Of a DNA stretch of 64,000 bases, positions 33,724-43,134 are shown one piece after another (positions within the stretch are counted from its first letter, which is position 1; the number at the start of each line of letters is the position of its first letter). Below the pieces are notes generated by a model. The model was given only the letters and a program-made list of their open reading frames with translations, was not told the origin of the DNA and did no database searches. The DNA lies in assembly GCF_011769525.1 (NCBI RefSeq), contig NZ_CP050440.1:4651501-4715500 (forward strand). Reading direction: 5' to 3'. This stretch comes from Tolypothrix sp. PCC 7910. GTDB lineage: Bacteria; Cyanobacteriota; Cyanobacteriia; Cyanobacteriales; Nostocaceae. Both the position numbers and the translations under genes were made by a program.

Positions 33724-34845
33724 ATGTTGAATCCCTCTAATTCATCCCCTGACGCTTCTTACATTCGCCCACAGCGACGGGGGAAGCATAAAATTTTTAT
33801 CGGTATGGCTCCAGGTGTGGGCAAAACTTACAAAATGCTGGAAGAAGCACACCAGCTAAAGCAGGATGGTATTGATGTTGTAATTGGCATTTTGGAAACA
33901 CACGGACGCAAAGAAACTGCTCAGAAAGCTGCTGGATTAGAGGTAATTCCCCGCAAAACCAGTATTCGCCAGAATATTACCTTAGAGGAAATGGATATAG
34001 AGGCTATTTTAGTGCGATCGCCTCAACTGGTTCTAGTTGATGAACTGGCTCACACTAATATCCCAGGTTCCCCAAGAGAAAAGCGCTACCAAGATGTAGA
34101 AGTAATTTTAAACGCTGGAATTGATGTTTACTCTACTGTCAATATTCAACATTTAGAAAGTTTAAATGATGTAGTCGCCAGAATCACCAGTGTAGTTGTG
34201 CGCGAACGGATTCCTGATCGCCTGCTTGAGGAAGCTGACGCTGTTGTGGTGATTGATGTGACACCGGAAACTCTAGAAGAACGCTTGCGAGAAGGTAAGA
34301 TTTATGGATCTAATAAAATCGAGCAATCTTTAGAAAACTTCTTTCAGCGTCGCAACTTAATTGCTTTGCGGGAATTAGCCTTACGAGAAGTCGCAGACAC
34401 AGTTGAAGAAGAAGCAAACACCTCTGTTGTAGTTGGACAAACTTGTAATATCCACGAGCGAGTTTTAGTTTGTGTGTCTACCTATCCAAATTCAGTGCAA
34501 TTGCTGCGTCGGGGTGCGCGTATTGCCAATTATATGAATGCACGCTTCTATGCTGTATTTGTCGCCGATCCAGAACGTTTTCTTACTAAAGAAGAAAGCC
34601 TACACATGGATACTTGCGAGAAACTTTGCCGTGAATTTGGCGGAGAATTTTTGCACGTTAAAAGTCAAAGTGTCGCTCAAACAATTGCTCAAGTTGCAAC
34701 AGATTATCACATCACACAAATAGTCATCGGTGAAAGTCAACAGCCCAGATGGAAAAGATTTTTTAAAAGACCTTTTACGCAACGGTTAATGGAATTAATT
34801 CGGCAACAAAATATCGATTTACATATCATTGCTACCAAAAATTAA
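33724..34845 (+). CDS. kdpD: Short KdpD: N-terminal sensor half without histidine kinase
   Basis: 373 residues from the ATG at 33724; upstream in-frame sequence is tandem repeat and not coding. The KdpD N-terminal domain has the P-loop GMAPGVGKT at 27-35 and the segment LVLVDELAHTNIPGSPREKR, followed by STVNIQHLESLNDVV. From about residue 245 comes a universal-stress-like domain (VLVCVSTYPNSVQLLRRGAR). The transmembrane and kinase parts of enterobacterial KdpD are absent; such short KdpDs are the normal form in heterocystous cyanobacteria. No kdpABC genes lie next to it here, so its link to potassium uptake is by family only. Confidence 0.85.
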   Translation: MLNPSNSSPDASYIRPQRRGKHKIFIGMAPGVGKTYKMLEEAHQLKQDGIDVVIGILETHGRKETAQKAAGLEVIPRKTSIRQNITLEEMDIEAILVRSPQLVLVDELAHTNIPGSPREKRYQDVEVILNAGIDVYSTVNIQHLESLNDVVARITSVVVRERIPDRLLEEADAVVVIDVTPETLEERLREGKIYGSNKIEQSLENFFQRRNLIALRELALREVADTVEEEANTSVVVGQTCNIHERVLVCVSTYPNSVQLLRRGARIANYMNARFYAVFVADPERFLTKEESLHMDTCEKLCREFGGEFLHVKSQSVAQTIAQVATDYHITQIVIGESQQPRWKRFFKRPFTQRLMELIRQQNIDLHIIATKN

Positions 34846-35502
34846 TTAGCTGTTGCTATTGATAAGAATAAACAGCTTCAGTAATTATTTATAAATAAAT
34901 ACAGTTCAGTTAAGAAAATTAATTGATAACAAAATCAAAAGACTAGTACCACAATGCGGAATTCAAAATTCAAAATTCGCGCATTAAGACAGAGTAAGCA
35001 TTTTGTTGATTTTGAGTTGTCTGTTTCTCTTACAAAGTTTGGCGGGACGGAAACCGACACCGCCAACGCCAGTTGTTTTAAGCCGGGGAACCCGTCCAAC
35101 ACACTGGCTCAACTTTGCGCTATTTACGCCGTGCTGTACTAGTTACTCAACAAAAAAACAGAACAATAATTTTGGAGGGGGTTTGGGGGACGCAACCGTC
35201 ACCCAATCGGGGGTTTGGGGGAGAATCCCCCAATTACGCTGGCTTTTTTAATAAGTGACAAATTAACCGCTAATGAGCTTAACCCAAGCGTATTGATTTA
35301 TAAATGCAATCTCTTTACAGATGATTAATATCAATTCCAGCTAATTACTTACGATATCCTTGGAATTGGTAAACTGTATTTTTCTTACTCATTACTCATT
35401 ACCCATTACCCATTACCAACCCTCACAGATATGATAATTATTCAAACGGACATAATATGAAAGCCTCTTTCAGCTTGAATTTCACACAACTGCGTACAAA
35501 TG
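34846..35502. other. Non-coding stretch with dispersed repeat
   Basis: Contains AATTCAAAATTCAAAATTC (34961-34979) and then a GC-richer block at about 35035-35240 (GGCGGGACGGAAACCGACACC, GGGGGTTTGGGGGA twice) that looks like a dispersed intergenic element; the two reading frames across it (34954-35142, 35003-35251) show no protein-like features. A short inverted repeat AGCTGTT/AACAGCT (34848-34877) follows kdpD. CATTACCC repeats lie near 35390-35415. Confidence 0.5.
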
Positions 35503-35518
35503 TACTATAATGATAGTA
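35503..35518 (+). promoter_or_regulatory. -10 element inside a palindrome, probable controlled promoter
   Basis: TACTAT AATG ATAGTA is a perfect inverted repeat whose centre forms a consensus -10 hexamer TATAAT (35506-35511), about 75 bp before the next start codon. A bound dimer would cover the -10 element. No strong -35 is seen at 17 bp. Regulator unknown. Confidence 0.45.
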
Positions 35519-35590
35519 TAGCGCCCACAAAGCCTGTTTAAGTGCAAAATGGCTCTGTAGCAGTTTTCTGGAAGATGGATTAAAAATTCT

Positions 35591-35854
35591 ATGATGAAGC
35601 ACTACATTCTCAACCTTAATCCCACTGCTAAACATGAATGGGATCGGTGTATTTTGCGCGATCCACTCACTGCAAAACGCCCAGATATTGCCAAAATAAT
35701 TGCTGATACGGTTGGTGCTGATACAGGCAGTTATTTAGTGAGTGTCAACATCGAAGTAACTGTTTTGGAACAAGCAGCTGTACCACAAGCTGAACAACTA
35801 TCACTCTCATTTTCAGATCTGAATAATCAATCGCAATTACGAGAAGTGGCGTAA
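35591..35854 (+). CDS. Small protein of unknown function
   Basis: 87 residues (86 from the second ATG). Begins MMKHYILNLNPTAKHEWDRC and ends in a Gln/Leu/Ser-rich tail (QAEQLSLSFSDLNNQS). A strand-like segment GSYLVSVNIEVTVLEQ sits in the middle. Clear promoter-like palindrome upstream and natural codon use support a real gene. It is followed 172 bp later by another small gene of unknown role on the same strand; the pair may work together. I do not recognise the family. Confidence 0.55.
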   Translation: MMKHYILNLNPTAKHEWDRCILRDPLTAKRPDIAKIIADTVGADTGSYLVSVNIEVTVLEQAAVPQAEQLSLSFSDLNNQSQLREVA

Positions 35855-36026
35855 TTACTGCGAACGGCAAAGTGCTGGATTTTTACCCCTCATTTCTAAT
35901 TATAGAGTAATCACAAATTATTGGTGAAAGATTAAAGTTTGCTCCCACATTTTTTCACCAATTTACTAGTCAAGCTATAGCAATATAGCTAGCTTTTCGG
36001 TCAATATTTTTGGCAAGGAAGATTAT

Positions 36027-36401
36027 TTGATGATGCAACTGAGTTATTATCCAGATGCAATAGTTCAAGCTGCCCAAAGAGTGAATGAAATAGACTCTCA
36101 ATTGATGGCAGTTCAACAGCAAATTAACCGATTTGAAGGCAATGCTGATCGTAGCGCCTCCTTTGATATGGATCTGAAAAATGATGCTCAACGCAAAGCG
36201 CGTCGCTTTGAAGTGCTGCTGGTGAATCAAGAATACCAAAAAGCAATCGATACCCAAATTAGATTAACTGGTGATAAAGCAAATGCGATCGCTCATTTGG
36301 AATACTTGCGTAACCAGTTTAGTGTCGCTAAGTTGGAAGCGAGATTAGCTATTGCTCAACAATTAACTGATTTTGAATCTCGCGAATTAGTTGGATTGTA
36401 A
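36027..36401 (+). CDS. Small coiled-coil protein of unknown function
   Basis: 124 residues (or 123/122 from the next ATG codons). Almost entirely helical and charged: VNEIDSQLMAVQQQINRFEG followed by KARRFEVLLVNQEYQKAID and LEYLRNQFSVAKLEARLA, which suggests a helical bundle or coiled coil. No signal peptide, membrane segment or catalytic motif. An 11-bp perfect hairpin follows the stop. Possibly a structural or adaptor protein paired with the gene at 35591. Function unknown. Confidence 0.6.
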   Translation: MMMQLSYYPDAIVQAAQRVNEIDSQLMAVQQQINRFEGNADRSASFDMDLKNDAQRKARRFEVLLVNQEYQKAIDTQIRLTGDKANAIAHLEYLRNQFSVAKLEARLAIAQQLTDFESRELVGL

Positions 36402-36408
36402 TTAAAAG

Positions 36409-36434
36409 GTTGGGTTTACTTTCGTAAACCCAAC
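36409..36434. terminator. Bidirectional terminator between convergent genes
   Basis: GTTGGGTTTAC (36409-36419) and GTAAACCCAAC (36424-36434) form a perfect 11-bp stem with loop TTTC. On the minus strand it is followed by CTTTTAATT, giving a T-rich tail that fits the glycosyltransferase gene transcribed toward it. Confidence 0.65.
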
Positions 36435-36466
36435 ACTGATATCCACCTTGAATTTCTCAAATTTTC

Positions 36467-36493
36467 GATGCGTTACGCTATCGCTAACGCATC
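36467..36493. repeat. REP-like palindrome, copy 1
   Basis: GATGCGTTA (36467-36475) and TAACGCATC (36485-36493) are perfect 9-bp arms around CGCTATCGC. The same element in inverse orientation lies at 42581-42607 and 42730-42756. Confidence 0.65.
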
Positions 36494-36503
36494 CTACTTT
36501 CAT

Positions 36504-37679
36504 TTATAAATTTGGTAGAAGTGATGGCGATATTTGTTGAGGAAATTTAGATGATAATAGTTGAGTAATTTGTTGATTAATAATTGTCACATCAAAACGC
36601 TGACTAGCAATATTTCTCGCATAATTCGCCATAGCTGTAATTTTATCTGTATCTTGCAAACAGATATTAATTACCTGTGCTAATTCCTCAGCTTCACCAG
36701 GATTAACTAAAAAACCATTAATCCCAGATTCTACTAATTCTACTGCACCTCCAGCCTTGGCTGCGACTACAGGTGTACCGCATAGCATCGCCTCAACAAT
36801 GACTCTACCAAAGGGTTCTGCAAAAGTGGAAGTATGAGCAACTAAGTTACAAGCTGCCATTAATTGCGGAATATCAGCACGAAATCCTAAAAACTTGACG
36901 CGGTTTTCTAACCCTAAATTAGCAACCTGTTGGTGTAATTGTTGCACATAATCTTCTTCACCAAAAAGCGCATCGCCTACTAAAATTGCTGTTACTTCTT
37001 CGGGACATTTGGCAAGAGCATCTATTAAAATATGTTGCCCTTTCCAAGGTGAGAGACGGCTGAAATGTCCTACTACAAATTTTCCTGTCAGCTCTAATTC
37101 TGCTCTTAATTTTTGCCTATCAGACTCACAAGTTTGATAAATTTTTGAGTCAAAGCCGTTATAGACAACTGCGGTAATATCTTCACGTCCACCTGCTTCT
37201 ATAAAAGCTTGCTGACTTGCTTGAGAATTAGCAATCACTAAAGATGCAAAATAATTAGCTAAATTAACAGCAATGGTGCGGTTAGTTTGGCTGAAATGCT
37301 CTTTTGAGAGAATATCATGCAAATGATAAACCAGAGGACGACGGGCAAAAAAACTTGCGATCGCACCAATAACTAATGCCTTTTGTGTATTGGCATAAAT
37401 AACATCATAATCTTGAGCTATCTGTACTACCTTCGTAATTAGAGGTAGCAGTTGCTTTAAACTGGCTAATCCTTGCAGAAAACTGCTAGATTTTTGCACA
37501 GAGATAGCTTGATTGGTTAAAACTTCCACCGGAATCTGATGTTCTTGGAGTAAAGTTTTAAAAGGCCCATCAGCAAATAAACCAACAAGAGAGCGATCGC
37601 GGTAAGGTTTAGCAATATCTATCAAACATAATTCCGCACCCCCTGGCTTACCACTTTGGTCTAAAAATAGAATTTTCAT
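36504..37679 (-). CDS. Glycosyltransferase family 4
   Basis: 391 residues with the two Rossmann-like domains of GT-B enzymes. The N-terminal domain starts MKILFLDQSGKPGGAELCL; the C-terminal domain has VVGHFSRLSPWKGQHILIDA and the E-x7-E donor site in FAEPFGRVIVEAM followed by GTPVVAAKAGG. It would add a sugar from a nucleotide donor to a lipid-linked or polysaccharide acceptor. It lies in an exopolysaccharide region with a second GT4 just upstream on the same strand (125 bp gap of tandem repeats). Sugar and linkage cannot be predicted. Confidence 0.9.
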   Translation of the reverse strand: MKILFLDQSGKPGGAELCLIDIAKPYRDRSLVGLFADGPFKTLLQEHQIPVEVLTNQAISVQKSSSFLQGLASLKQLLPLITKVVQIAQDYDVIYANTQKALVIGAIASFFARRPLVYHLHDILSKEHFSQTNRTIAVNLANYFASLVIANSQASQQAFIEAGGREDITAVVYNGFDSKIYQTCESDRQKLRAELELTGKFVVGHFSRLSPWKGQHILIDALAKCPEEVTAILVGDALFGEEDYVQQLHQQVANLGLENRVKFLGFRADIPQLMAACNLVAHTSTFAEPFGRVIVEAMLCGTPVVAAKAGGAVELVESGINGFLVNPGEAEELAQVINICLQDTDKITAMANYARNIASQRFDVTIINQQITQLLSSKFPQQISPSLLPNL

Positions 37680-37803
37680 AATTTGTCATTTGGTAATAGG
37701 TAATGGGTAATTGGTAATTGGTAATTGGGATTTTTCCCCTTCTTTCTCATCTCCCTCTACTTCCTTATCCCCAGTCCCTAGTCCCCAGTCCCACAACTTC
37801 CCC
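37680..37803. repeat. Short tandem repeats between the two GT4 genes
   Basis: A run of GGTAATTGG-like units (37690-37730) and, about 30 bp later, a C-rich run with CCCCAGTCCC units (37765-37795). Same class as the repeat at 33566. Confidence 0.6.
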
Positions 37804-38967
37804 TCACGCCAACAAAACTTCCCTCACCTGCTGGGCTATTTTTTGCCAGTTGAAATGCGTAGCGGCGTACTGGTGACAAGTTTCTCTTGAAGGGATTGGT
37901 AACTTTTGCAGTAGTGCTTGTTCTAATTTTTCAGCAATGGCTGAGGCTGCGGTGGAAGAGGTAATTAAATCTGGTGAGAAGGATGATAGAATTTCTGGCA
38001 TTCCGCCAACTGGGGTACAGATAACGGGAGTACCACAGGCTAAAGATTCTACAACTGCTAATCCAAACCCTTCAAAGGATTGACTAGGCATGATTGTTAA
38101 ATCAGCAGCTTGGTAAGCTAAGGGTAAATCCTCATCAGGGATGAAACCTAAAAATTTAACGTTATTCTCTAACCCTAATTCTGTAGCTTGCTGTTGTAGT
38201 GCAGCTTGGATATGTCCACGCCCAGCGATCGCTAACCATACATCAGGTATTCTAGGCTTAATAGTTGCGATCGCTTCCAATAATTTATCTACTCCCACAC
38301 GATGAACTAAGCGACGGGATGTGAATAATATTGGACGGTTATCAGGCCAGCCTAATTTGCTTCTGGCATCTTCTCGTGATAAATTGGCTTGAAATCGCTT
38401 AATATCAACGCCACCAGGAATAACGTGAATTTTGCTCCAGGGAATTTGATATTGTTGATGGAGAAGATTGCCAAAGGCTTGGCTCAGAACAATAAAGCGA
38501 TCGCAACGTTTATAAGTGCTTTGTTCTATCAGCCAGCGCTTTAACAGAACTTTCAACATTTGATTTGTTACTTCTTGCTGACTTTCAGAAGCCCAAGGGC
38601 CATGAAAATTAAAAGTAATTGGTACTCCTTTGGGCAAAATATCTAAAATTGGAAAGCTATATAATGCAAAATGCAAATTAATAGCATCTGGTTTGCCGAT
38701 TCTAGTTTTGCAAAAATTAGTACGAATAGACCATAAACGTTGCCAAATTGGACTATCAGGTTCAGCTAAGTTAGTTAATTTTATAGGTAGATTTATTTCC
38801 GTATTTGGTAAACCAACTCCACATAATTCTACATAGTCTTGATTTGCTGCTAATTGATGAGTTAGTTCGTAAATATACCGTTCTAATCCTCCAGGTGTTT
38901 TAGGAAACCAGCCCATTCCCAGAGTGAGAATAGATGCTGCAGCTAAATTATCTTTCTTGCCTTCCAC
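37804..38967 (-). CDS. Glycosyltransferase family 4
   Basis: 387 residues. Starts with GMGWFPKTPGGLERYIYEL, a usual GT4 acceptor-domain opening. The donor domain contains FTSRRLVHRVGVDKLLEA and the E-x7-E site in FEGFGLAVVESLACGTPVICT. IHVIPGGVDIKRF is the linker signature. Acts in surface polysaccharide assembly, inferred from its neighbours: another GT4, and beyond 43 kb a PIG-L deacetylase, a third GT4 and a priming transferase. It ends next to a tandem-repeat spacer. Acceptor and sugar unknown. Confidence 0.9.
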   Translation of the reverse strand: MEGKKDNLAAASILTLGMGWFPKTPGGLERYIYELTHQLAANQDYVELCGVGLPNTEINLPIKLTNLAEPDSPIWQRLWSIRTNFCKTRIGKPDAINLHFALYSFPILDILPKGVPITFNFHGPWASESQQEVTNQMLKVLLKRWLIEQSTYKRCDRFIVLSQAFGNLLHQQYQIPWSKIHVIPGGVDIKRFQANLSREDARSKLGWPDNRPILFTSRRLVHRVGVDKLLEAIATIKPRIPDVWLAIAGRGHIQAALQQQATELGLENNVKFLGFIPDEDLPLAYQAADLTIMPSQSFEGFGLAVVESLACGTPVICTPVGGMPEILSSFSPDLITSSTAASAIAEKLEQALLQKLPIPSRETCHQYAATHFNWQKIAQQVREVLLA

Positions 38968-40196
38968 CTATGTTACTCCTGTGATCTGTTGAACTGGCTT
39001 CCTCGCATTTTCATACCAAGCTCAACCCTGCTTTTGAATTCAACAATAAATTGCTGTTGCTAGTACTTTTATTCGATGCGTTAGCCCATAATCAGTACTC
39101 TTCACTGCCATTCGCAAGAATATTTTTCAGCCAATTTATAGCATAATCAAATTTGTTTTTAACAATTTTTTCAGAAATTGCCAAACATGAATCAAGAATA
39201 ATTTAGGTAGAATTTTCTGTTTTAAGCGATATATCTTTCGCTGTCAACTAGAAAATTTTTATTAGTGTTATTAACTGTTTCACAATATCAAAGATTAATA
39301 TGATACTTTGATAGTTGGTGTCTAATGCATTCAAAATATTGCAAATATTGACATTTATACTTTCAGACAGCAGCTATTATGTCATCTTAATCACAATCAA
39401 ATAATAATGCCAGGAGAAATTAGTTTCAGAGTTTTTGGTAAAAATTGATGCATTCAACGGAAATTTGTATTAGATTTTACTATATTTGTAACTCATAGAG
39501 TAAATATTAATACTGATAAAATTTACCTTGAAAAAATAATGTGTTTTTTATAAATTTTTGGTAAACCTAAAATTATAGGTGTCAAGTTTTTGTTATTTAT
39601 GTGTATATTCTTTTAAAGGAAGATTAATCATGATGATTCAATAATCTATGCTCTACAGCTAGACAAATTTAATTAACAGACCGCAAAATAAGTAAAAGAA
39701 TCAATAAAAGTTAATCTTCCAGATATCCAAGTTAAATACACCAGGGTTTTGACAGTTAATTTTAATTGATGCTGACCTATAACGCCGATTCAGCATTTGG
39801 TAAACCTTAGCAAATTATAGAATGGGTAATAGTTCTTATCATGGTTAGAACGAAATATCTAGCGTTACCCAACAGATAATATGCTTTGATTTTATGAATA
39901 AATCGGGGTTATAGTAGTTTGCTAACCTAACTTTAAAAGCTTATTATAAGTCAATTTATTGGCGTTGATAAGCCATAAAGTGCTGACTATATAAATAGTA
40001 TTTTTTTAGTTTATCAGTAATTAAATAACTAATTATTTAGATAATCATGATTCAAAAAAGCAATGTATTAACTAGTACATTGCAGTTAGCTAATTTATAA
40101 ATTTAGGTTTTAATTGCTAAGTAATAGGTTGCAATATGCTCTGCCACAGTAAAAATAAAATTTTATGCATCAGCACAAGATACGATTGGAGATTTT
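38968..40196. other. Long AT-rich non-coding region (1.2 kb)
   Basis: No frame of convincing length and composition on either strand. It separates divergent genes (GT4 on minus, propeller protein on plus) and so carries both promoters. AAAGGAAGATTAATCATG near 39615 looks like a ribosome-binding site and start, but the frame closes almost at once. The region may hold a long leader, a small RNA or a decayed gene; I cannot assign one. Confidence 0.4.
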
Positions 40197-42425
40197 ATGA
40201 ACTTTAGCTTCATGCAGAACATTCAAATTATCTGCTATCATTTCGCAAATTTTATTAAAACTCTATTTCTCCAACGTAATTCGCGACAGAGAAAAATGTT
40301 GACATTTTTACTCTGTCTCACTATGGGAGTTATTTTCGCTTCTTTTAGCATGACAACACGTTGGACTGTGAGTGGTTCGCCAACCAGCACTTACAAAACA
40401 ACGTGGATTGGTAATACTTTTGGAGGTGGAAAATATTGGGTACAAAATAATATAGATGCAATGTATGTTGCTGCTAATGGCACTGTATATACTAATAGTA
40501 TTTGGGATGAAGCAGGTAGAGAATCAGGAATATATAAAGATGGCAAAATTGCGGGTATGCTTGATGATACCCACGGTTGGAGCCGTGTAGGTGGCAAAGC
40601 AATAACAGTTAATCACAAATATATTTACTTAGCTATAACTCAAGGTTCTATAGGTAAAACAGAAAAAGATTATCCCCCAGAAGGTACAAATTGGTACTGC
40701 GTTAGACGGTATGATTTATCTGGTAAACCTGCGCCATTTTCTGGGGGACGTGGTTGGGATAAAAGTATGTTAATTATCAGTCAGAAAGGCGAATTGACTG
40801 GATTAGCAACTTTTAAAAAAGAATTATATATAAGTGACCCTGCGGCAAATCGTATTCGCGTTTATAGTACCGAAACGATGAAAGAATTACGCAGCTTTAG
40901 CTTTGCTAGACCTGGTGCGATCGCTGTCAATAACCAAGGTAATCTGTGGATTATTCAAAATAAAAATAGTAGTAATCCTGCCAAGATTTTGCATTATTCT
41001 CAGGATGGAAAAAAACTACCACAAGAGATTACGAAAGTTGTCAAACCAACTGCGATCGCACTCGATCCGCAAGGGAGACTGTTAATAGCGGAAAATGGGC
41101 CGCGTCAGCAAATATTGATTTACAACGTTACTGGAAAGCCAGCGCAGGTTGGAACTTTCGGTACTAAAGGGGGTATTTTTGCAGGTAATCCGGGAGAAGT
41201 TCAAGATTTGAAACTTTACGGGATTACAGCAGTAGGTACAGATGCAGCCGGAAATATCTACGTTAGCAATAATGGTTTCCAAAGACCGGGGACTGATTTA
41301 AGGAAGTTTTCACCCTCAGGAAAAAAACTATGGCAATTGTTGGGATTGCTATTTGTGGATAATGCAGATGCAGATCCGCAAACCGATGGCGTTGATGTGT
41401 TCGCCAAGCAAGAACACTTTGTCATGGACTACAGCCAGCCGGCTGGGAAGAAATGGACTTTCAAAAATTACACTCTCAACCCCTTCAAATATCCTCAAGA
41501 TCCACGTCTGCATACATCCCCAGATGGAACTTTTATCAGGCGCATCAAAGGTAAGCGCTTTATGTTCCTCACAAATATGTATAGCAGCTTTTTGCAAATT
41601 TATCGTTTTGATAGCAGCGACAAAAGCAAAATCGCTATCCCATCGGGAATGTTGGTTGGAACTAACGCCGAAGGTAAACAATCAATTGCTGGTAGCTGGC
41701 CACCAAATCAACCGAAAAAAGGCGAATGGATTTGGCGCGATCGCAATGGTAATGGTGCTTTCGATCCAGGTGAGTATGATACTAGCGAAGATTATCCTTA
41801 CTTAGGCAGCTGGTGGGTAGACAGTAAAGGCGATGTTTGGAAAACCTTGCGAACTTTAGATGGTATTGGTATTCGCCACTATCCGCTACAGGGACTGGAT
41901 GAGCATGGCAACCCCATCTATACTTATAGTTCCATGCAAAAGTACAAAACTCCCAGCCTGTTTACTGATGTGCGGCGGATTGAGTATTTCCCCGAAACAG
42001 ATACGATGTATTTGTCAGGCTTTACCGCAGATCATCCGCCAGTTGGTGACGATAGTGGGGTGGTTGGTTCTGAAATTGTCCGCTTTGATAATTGGAGTCA
42101 ACAAAAAGACAATCCTACTCCTCTATGGCGCACCGTAGTACCTCATGACACCACAGGGAAGCGCGAAGTTTCTACAATGTCTATGAGTGTAGCCGGAGAC
42201 TATGTGTTTGCTGTGACATTCAAGACCGCAGAAGTCCATGTATACAACGCCGCCACGGGAGCGCAAGTCAAACAGTTCAAACCCGGCCCAGAAGTTGCGG
42301 GTGAAAGCGGTTGGATTGATATACCCCACGGTATCCGCGCTTTTCGCCGTTCGGATGGTGAGTATTTAGTATTTGTGGAAGAAGATTGGAAAGGCAAAGT
42401 AATTATCTATCGTTTGCGCGGATAA
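40197..42425 (+). CDS. Membrane-anchored or secreted beta-propeller protein (NHL/SMP-30-like)
   Basis: 742 residues. One hydrophobic helix near residues 38-58 (LTFLLCLTMGVIFASFSM) after a basic stretch acts as signal anchor. The outside part reads as a multi-bladed propeller with NHL-like blades such as GAIAVNNQGNLWIIQN, PTAIALDPQGRLLIAENG and GTDAAGNIYVSNNG. RDRNGNGAFDPGEYD looks like a calcium-binding loop of the EF/dockerin type. It lies between glycosyltransferase genes, so a role in polysaccharide export, binding or surface attachment is possible. No catalytic residues recognised; an enzyme role is not excluded. Confidence 0.75.
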   Translation: MNFSFMQNIQIICYHFANFIKTLFLQRNSRQRKMLTFLLCLTMGVIFASFSMTTRWTVSGSPTSTYKTTWIGNTFGGGKYWVQNNIDAMYVAANGTVYTNSIWDEAGRESGIYKDGKIAGMLDDTHGWSRVGGKAITVNHKYIYLAITQGSIGKTEKDYPPEGTNWYCVRRYDLSGKPAPFSGGRGWDKSMLIISQKGELTGLATFKKELYISDPAANRIRVYSTETMKELRSFSFARPGAIAVNNQGNLWIIQNKNSSNPAKILHYSQDGKKLPQEITKVVKPTAIALDPQGRLLIAENGPRQQILIYNVTGKPAQVGTFGTKGGIFAGNPGEVQDLKLYGITAVGTDAAGNIYVSNNGFQRPGTDLRKFSPSGKKLWQLLGLLFVDNADADPQTDGVDVFAKQEHFVMDYSQPAGKKWTFKNYTLNPFKYPQDPRLHTSPDGTFIRRIKGKRFMFLTNMYSSFLQIYRFDSSDKSKIAIPSGMLVGTNAEGKQSIAGSWPPNQPKKGEWIWRDRNGNGAFDPGEYDTSEDYPYLGSWWVDSKGDVWKTLRTLDGIGIRHYPLQGLDEHGNPIYTYSSMQKYKTPSLFTDVRRIEYFPETDTMYLSGFTADHPPVGDDSGVVGSEIVRFDNWSQQKDNPTPLWRTVVPHDTTGKREVSTMSMSVAGDYVFAVTFKTAEVHVYNAATGAQVKQFKPGPEVAGESGWIDIPHGIRAFRRSDGEYLVFVEEDWKGKVIIYRLRG

Positions 42426-42453
42426 TATCAATTTGCATCTTCCACGTTTTTAG

Positions 42454-42482
42454 ATACCCGACTTTTGGAATAAGTCGGGTAT
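42454..42482 (+). terminator. Probable terminator after the propeller gene
   Basis: ATACCCGACTT (42454-42464) pairs perfectly with AAGTCGGGTAT (42472-42482) around a 7-nt loop; it is followed by TTAGACCC, so the T-run is weak. It is 28 bp beyond the stop. Confidence 0.55.
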
Positions 42483-42580
42483 TTAGACCCCGCTAAATTT
42501 TACAAATTATGTACAACTTTTATATACATAATTTTGCCATTATATATATAACCCATATTTAATTTTTTAAGTTCGAGTAG

Positions 42581-42607
42581 GATGCGTTAGCGATAGCGTA
42601 ATGCATC
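42581..42607. repeat. REP-like palindrome, copy 2
   Basis: GATGCGTTA, GCGATAGCG, then TAATGCATC. One mismatch in the arms. About 20 bp before the palindrome also match copy 3 (AATTTTTTAAGTTCGAGTAG against AATTTTTAAGTTTAAGTAG), so the repeated unit is longer than the palindrome. Confidence 0.6.
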
Positions 42608-42729
42608 AGTTACAACGCTTTTATAATATAGAAATTGCCATAGTTCTTACAAAATTATATTAATAAGAATACGTAAAATTTTTATTACACATTTTATCTG
42701 ACTCAAATTTAATTTTTAAGTTTAAGTAG

Positions 42730-42756
42730 GATGCGTTAGCGATAGCGTAACGCATT
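42730..42756. repeat. REP-like palindrome, copy 3
   Basis: GATGCGTTA, GCGATAGCG, then TAACGCATT, in the same orientation as copy 2 and 149 bp from it. Both are followed about 20 bp later by a GCTTTT run. The remaining sequence from 42483 to 43134 is AT-rich with no gene. Confidence 0.6.
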
Positions 42757-43134
42757 AATTCCCAAGCTTTTCGTGCTGAATTTTTTCAGAAATCAAATCA
42801 GATTCCTATATATGTATACTTTATAGAAATTATTGTGCTTAATTAGCTGTTTTGAATTTTATAAAAATAAGTAATATAAATTTTTATCATTTGCATTCAA
42901 TGTATTGATGTTTAAAATAACTTTATATTTTACTCTTTGATGATTAAATTCTTTTTGAAAAAAATAAATATATTTAATGACAAACAATTTGTATTTGAAT
43001 TATGATTTTATAACAACACAAGCGAGACATAAGGAGTAATAAATCCTCCTAACATACGAGAGATTGACTTAATAATAACCAAATACCCAAAACTGTAACT
43101 ATGAATTATAAAAGCATAAATCGCGTAAATTATT

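Noticed and set aside
34954-35251. Two small plus-strand frames after kdpD
   Set aside because: They overlap each other in different frames, lie in a repeat-like GC-rich block and lack protein-like composition or ribosome-binding sites.
35495-35506. NtcA box at GTACAAATGTAC
   Set aside because: Spacing between GTA and TAC is six, not the eight needed for NtcA.
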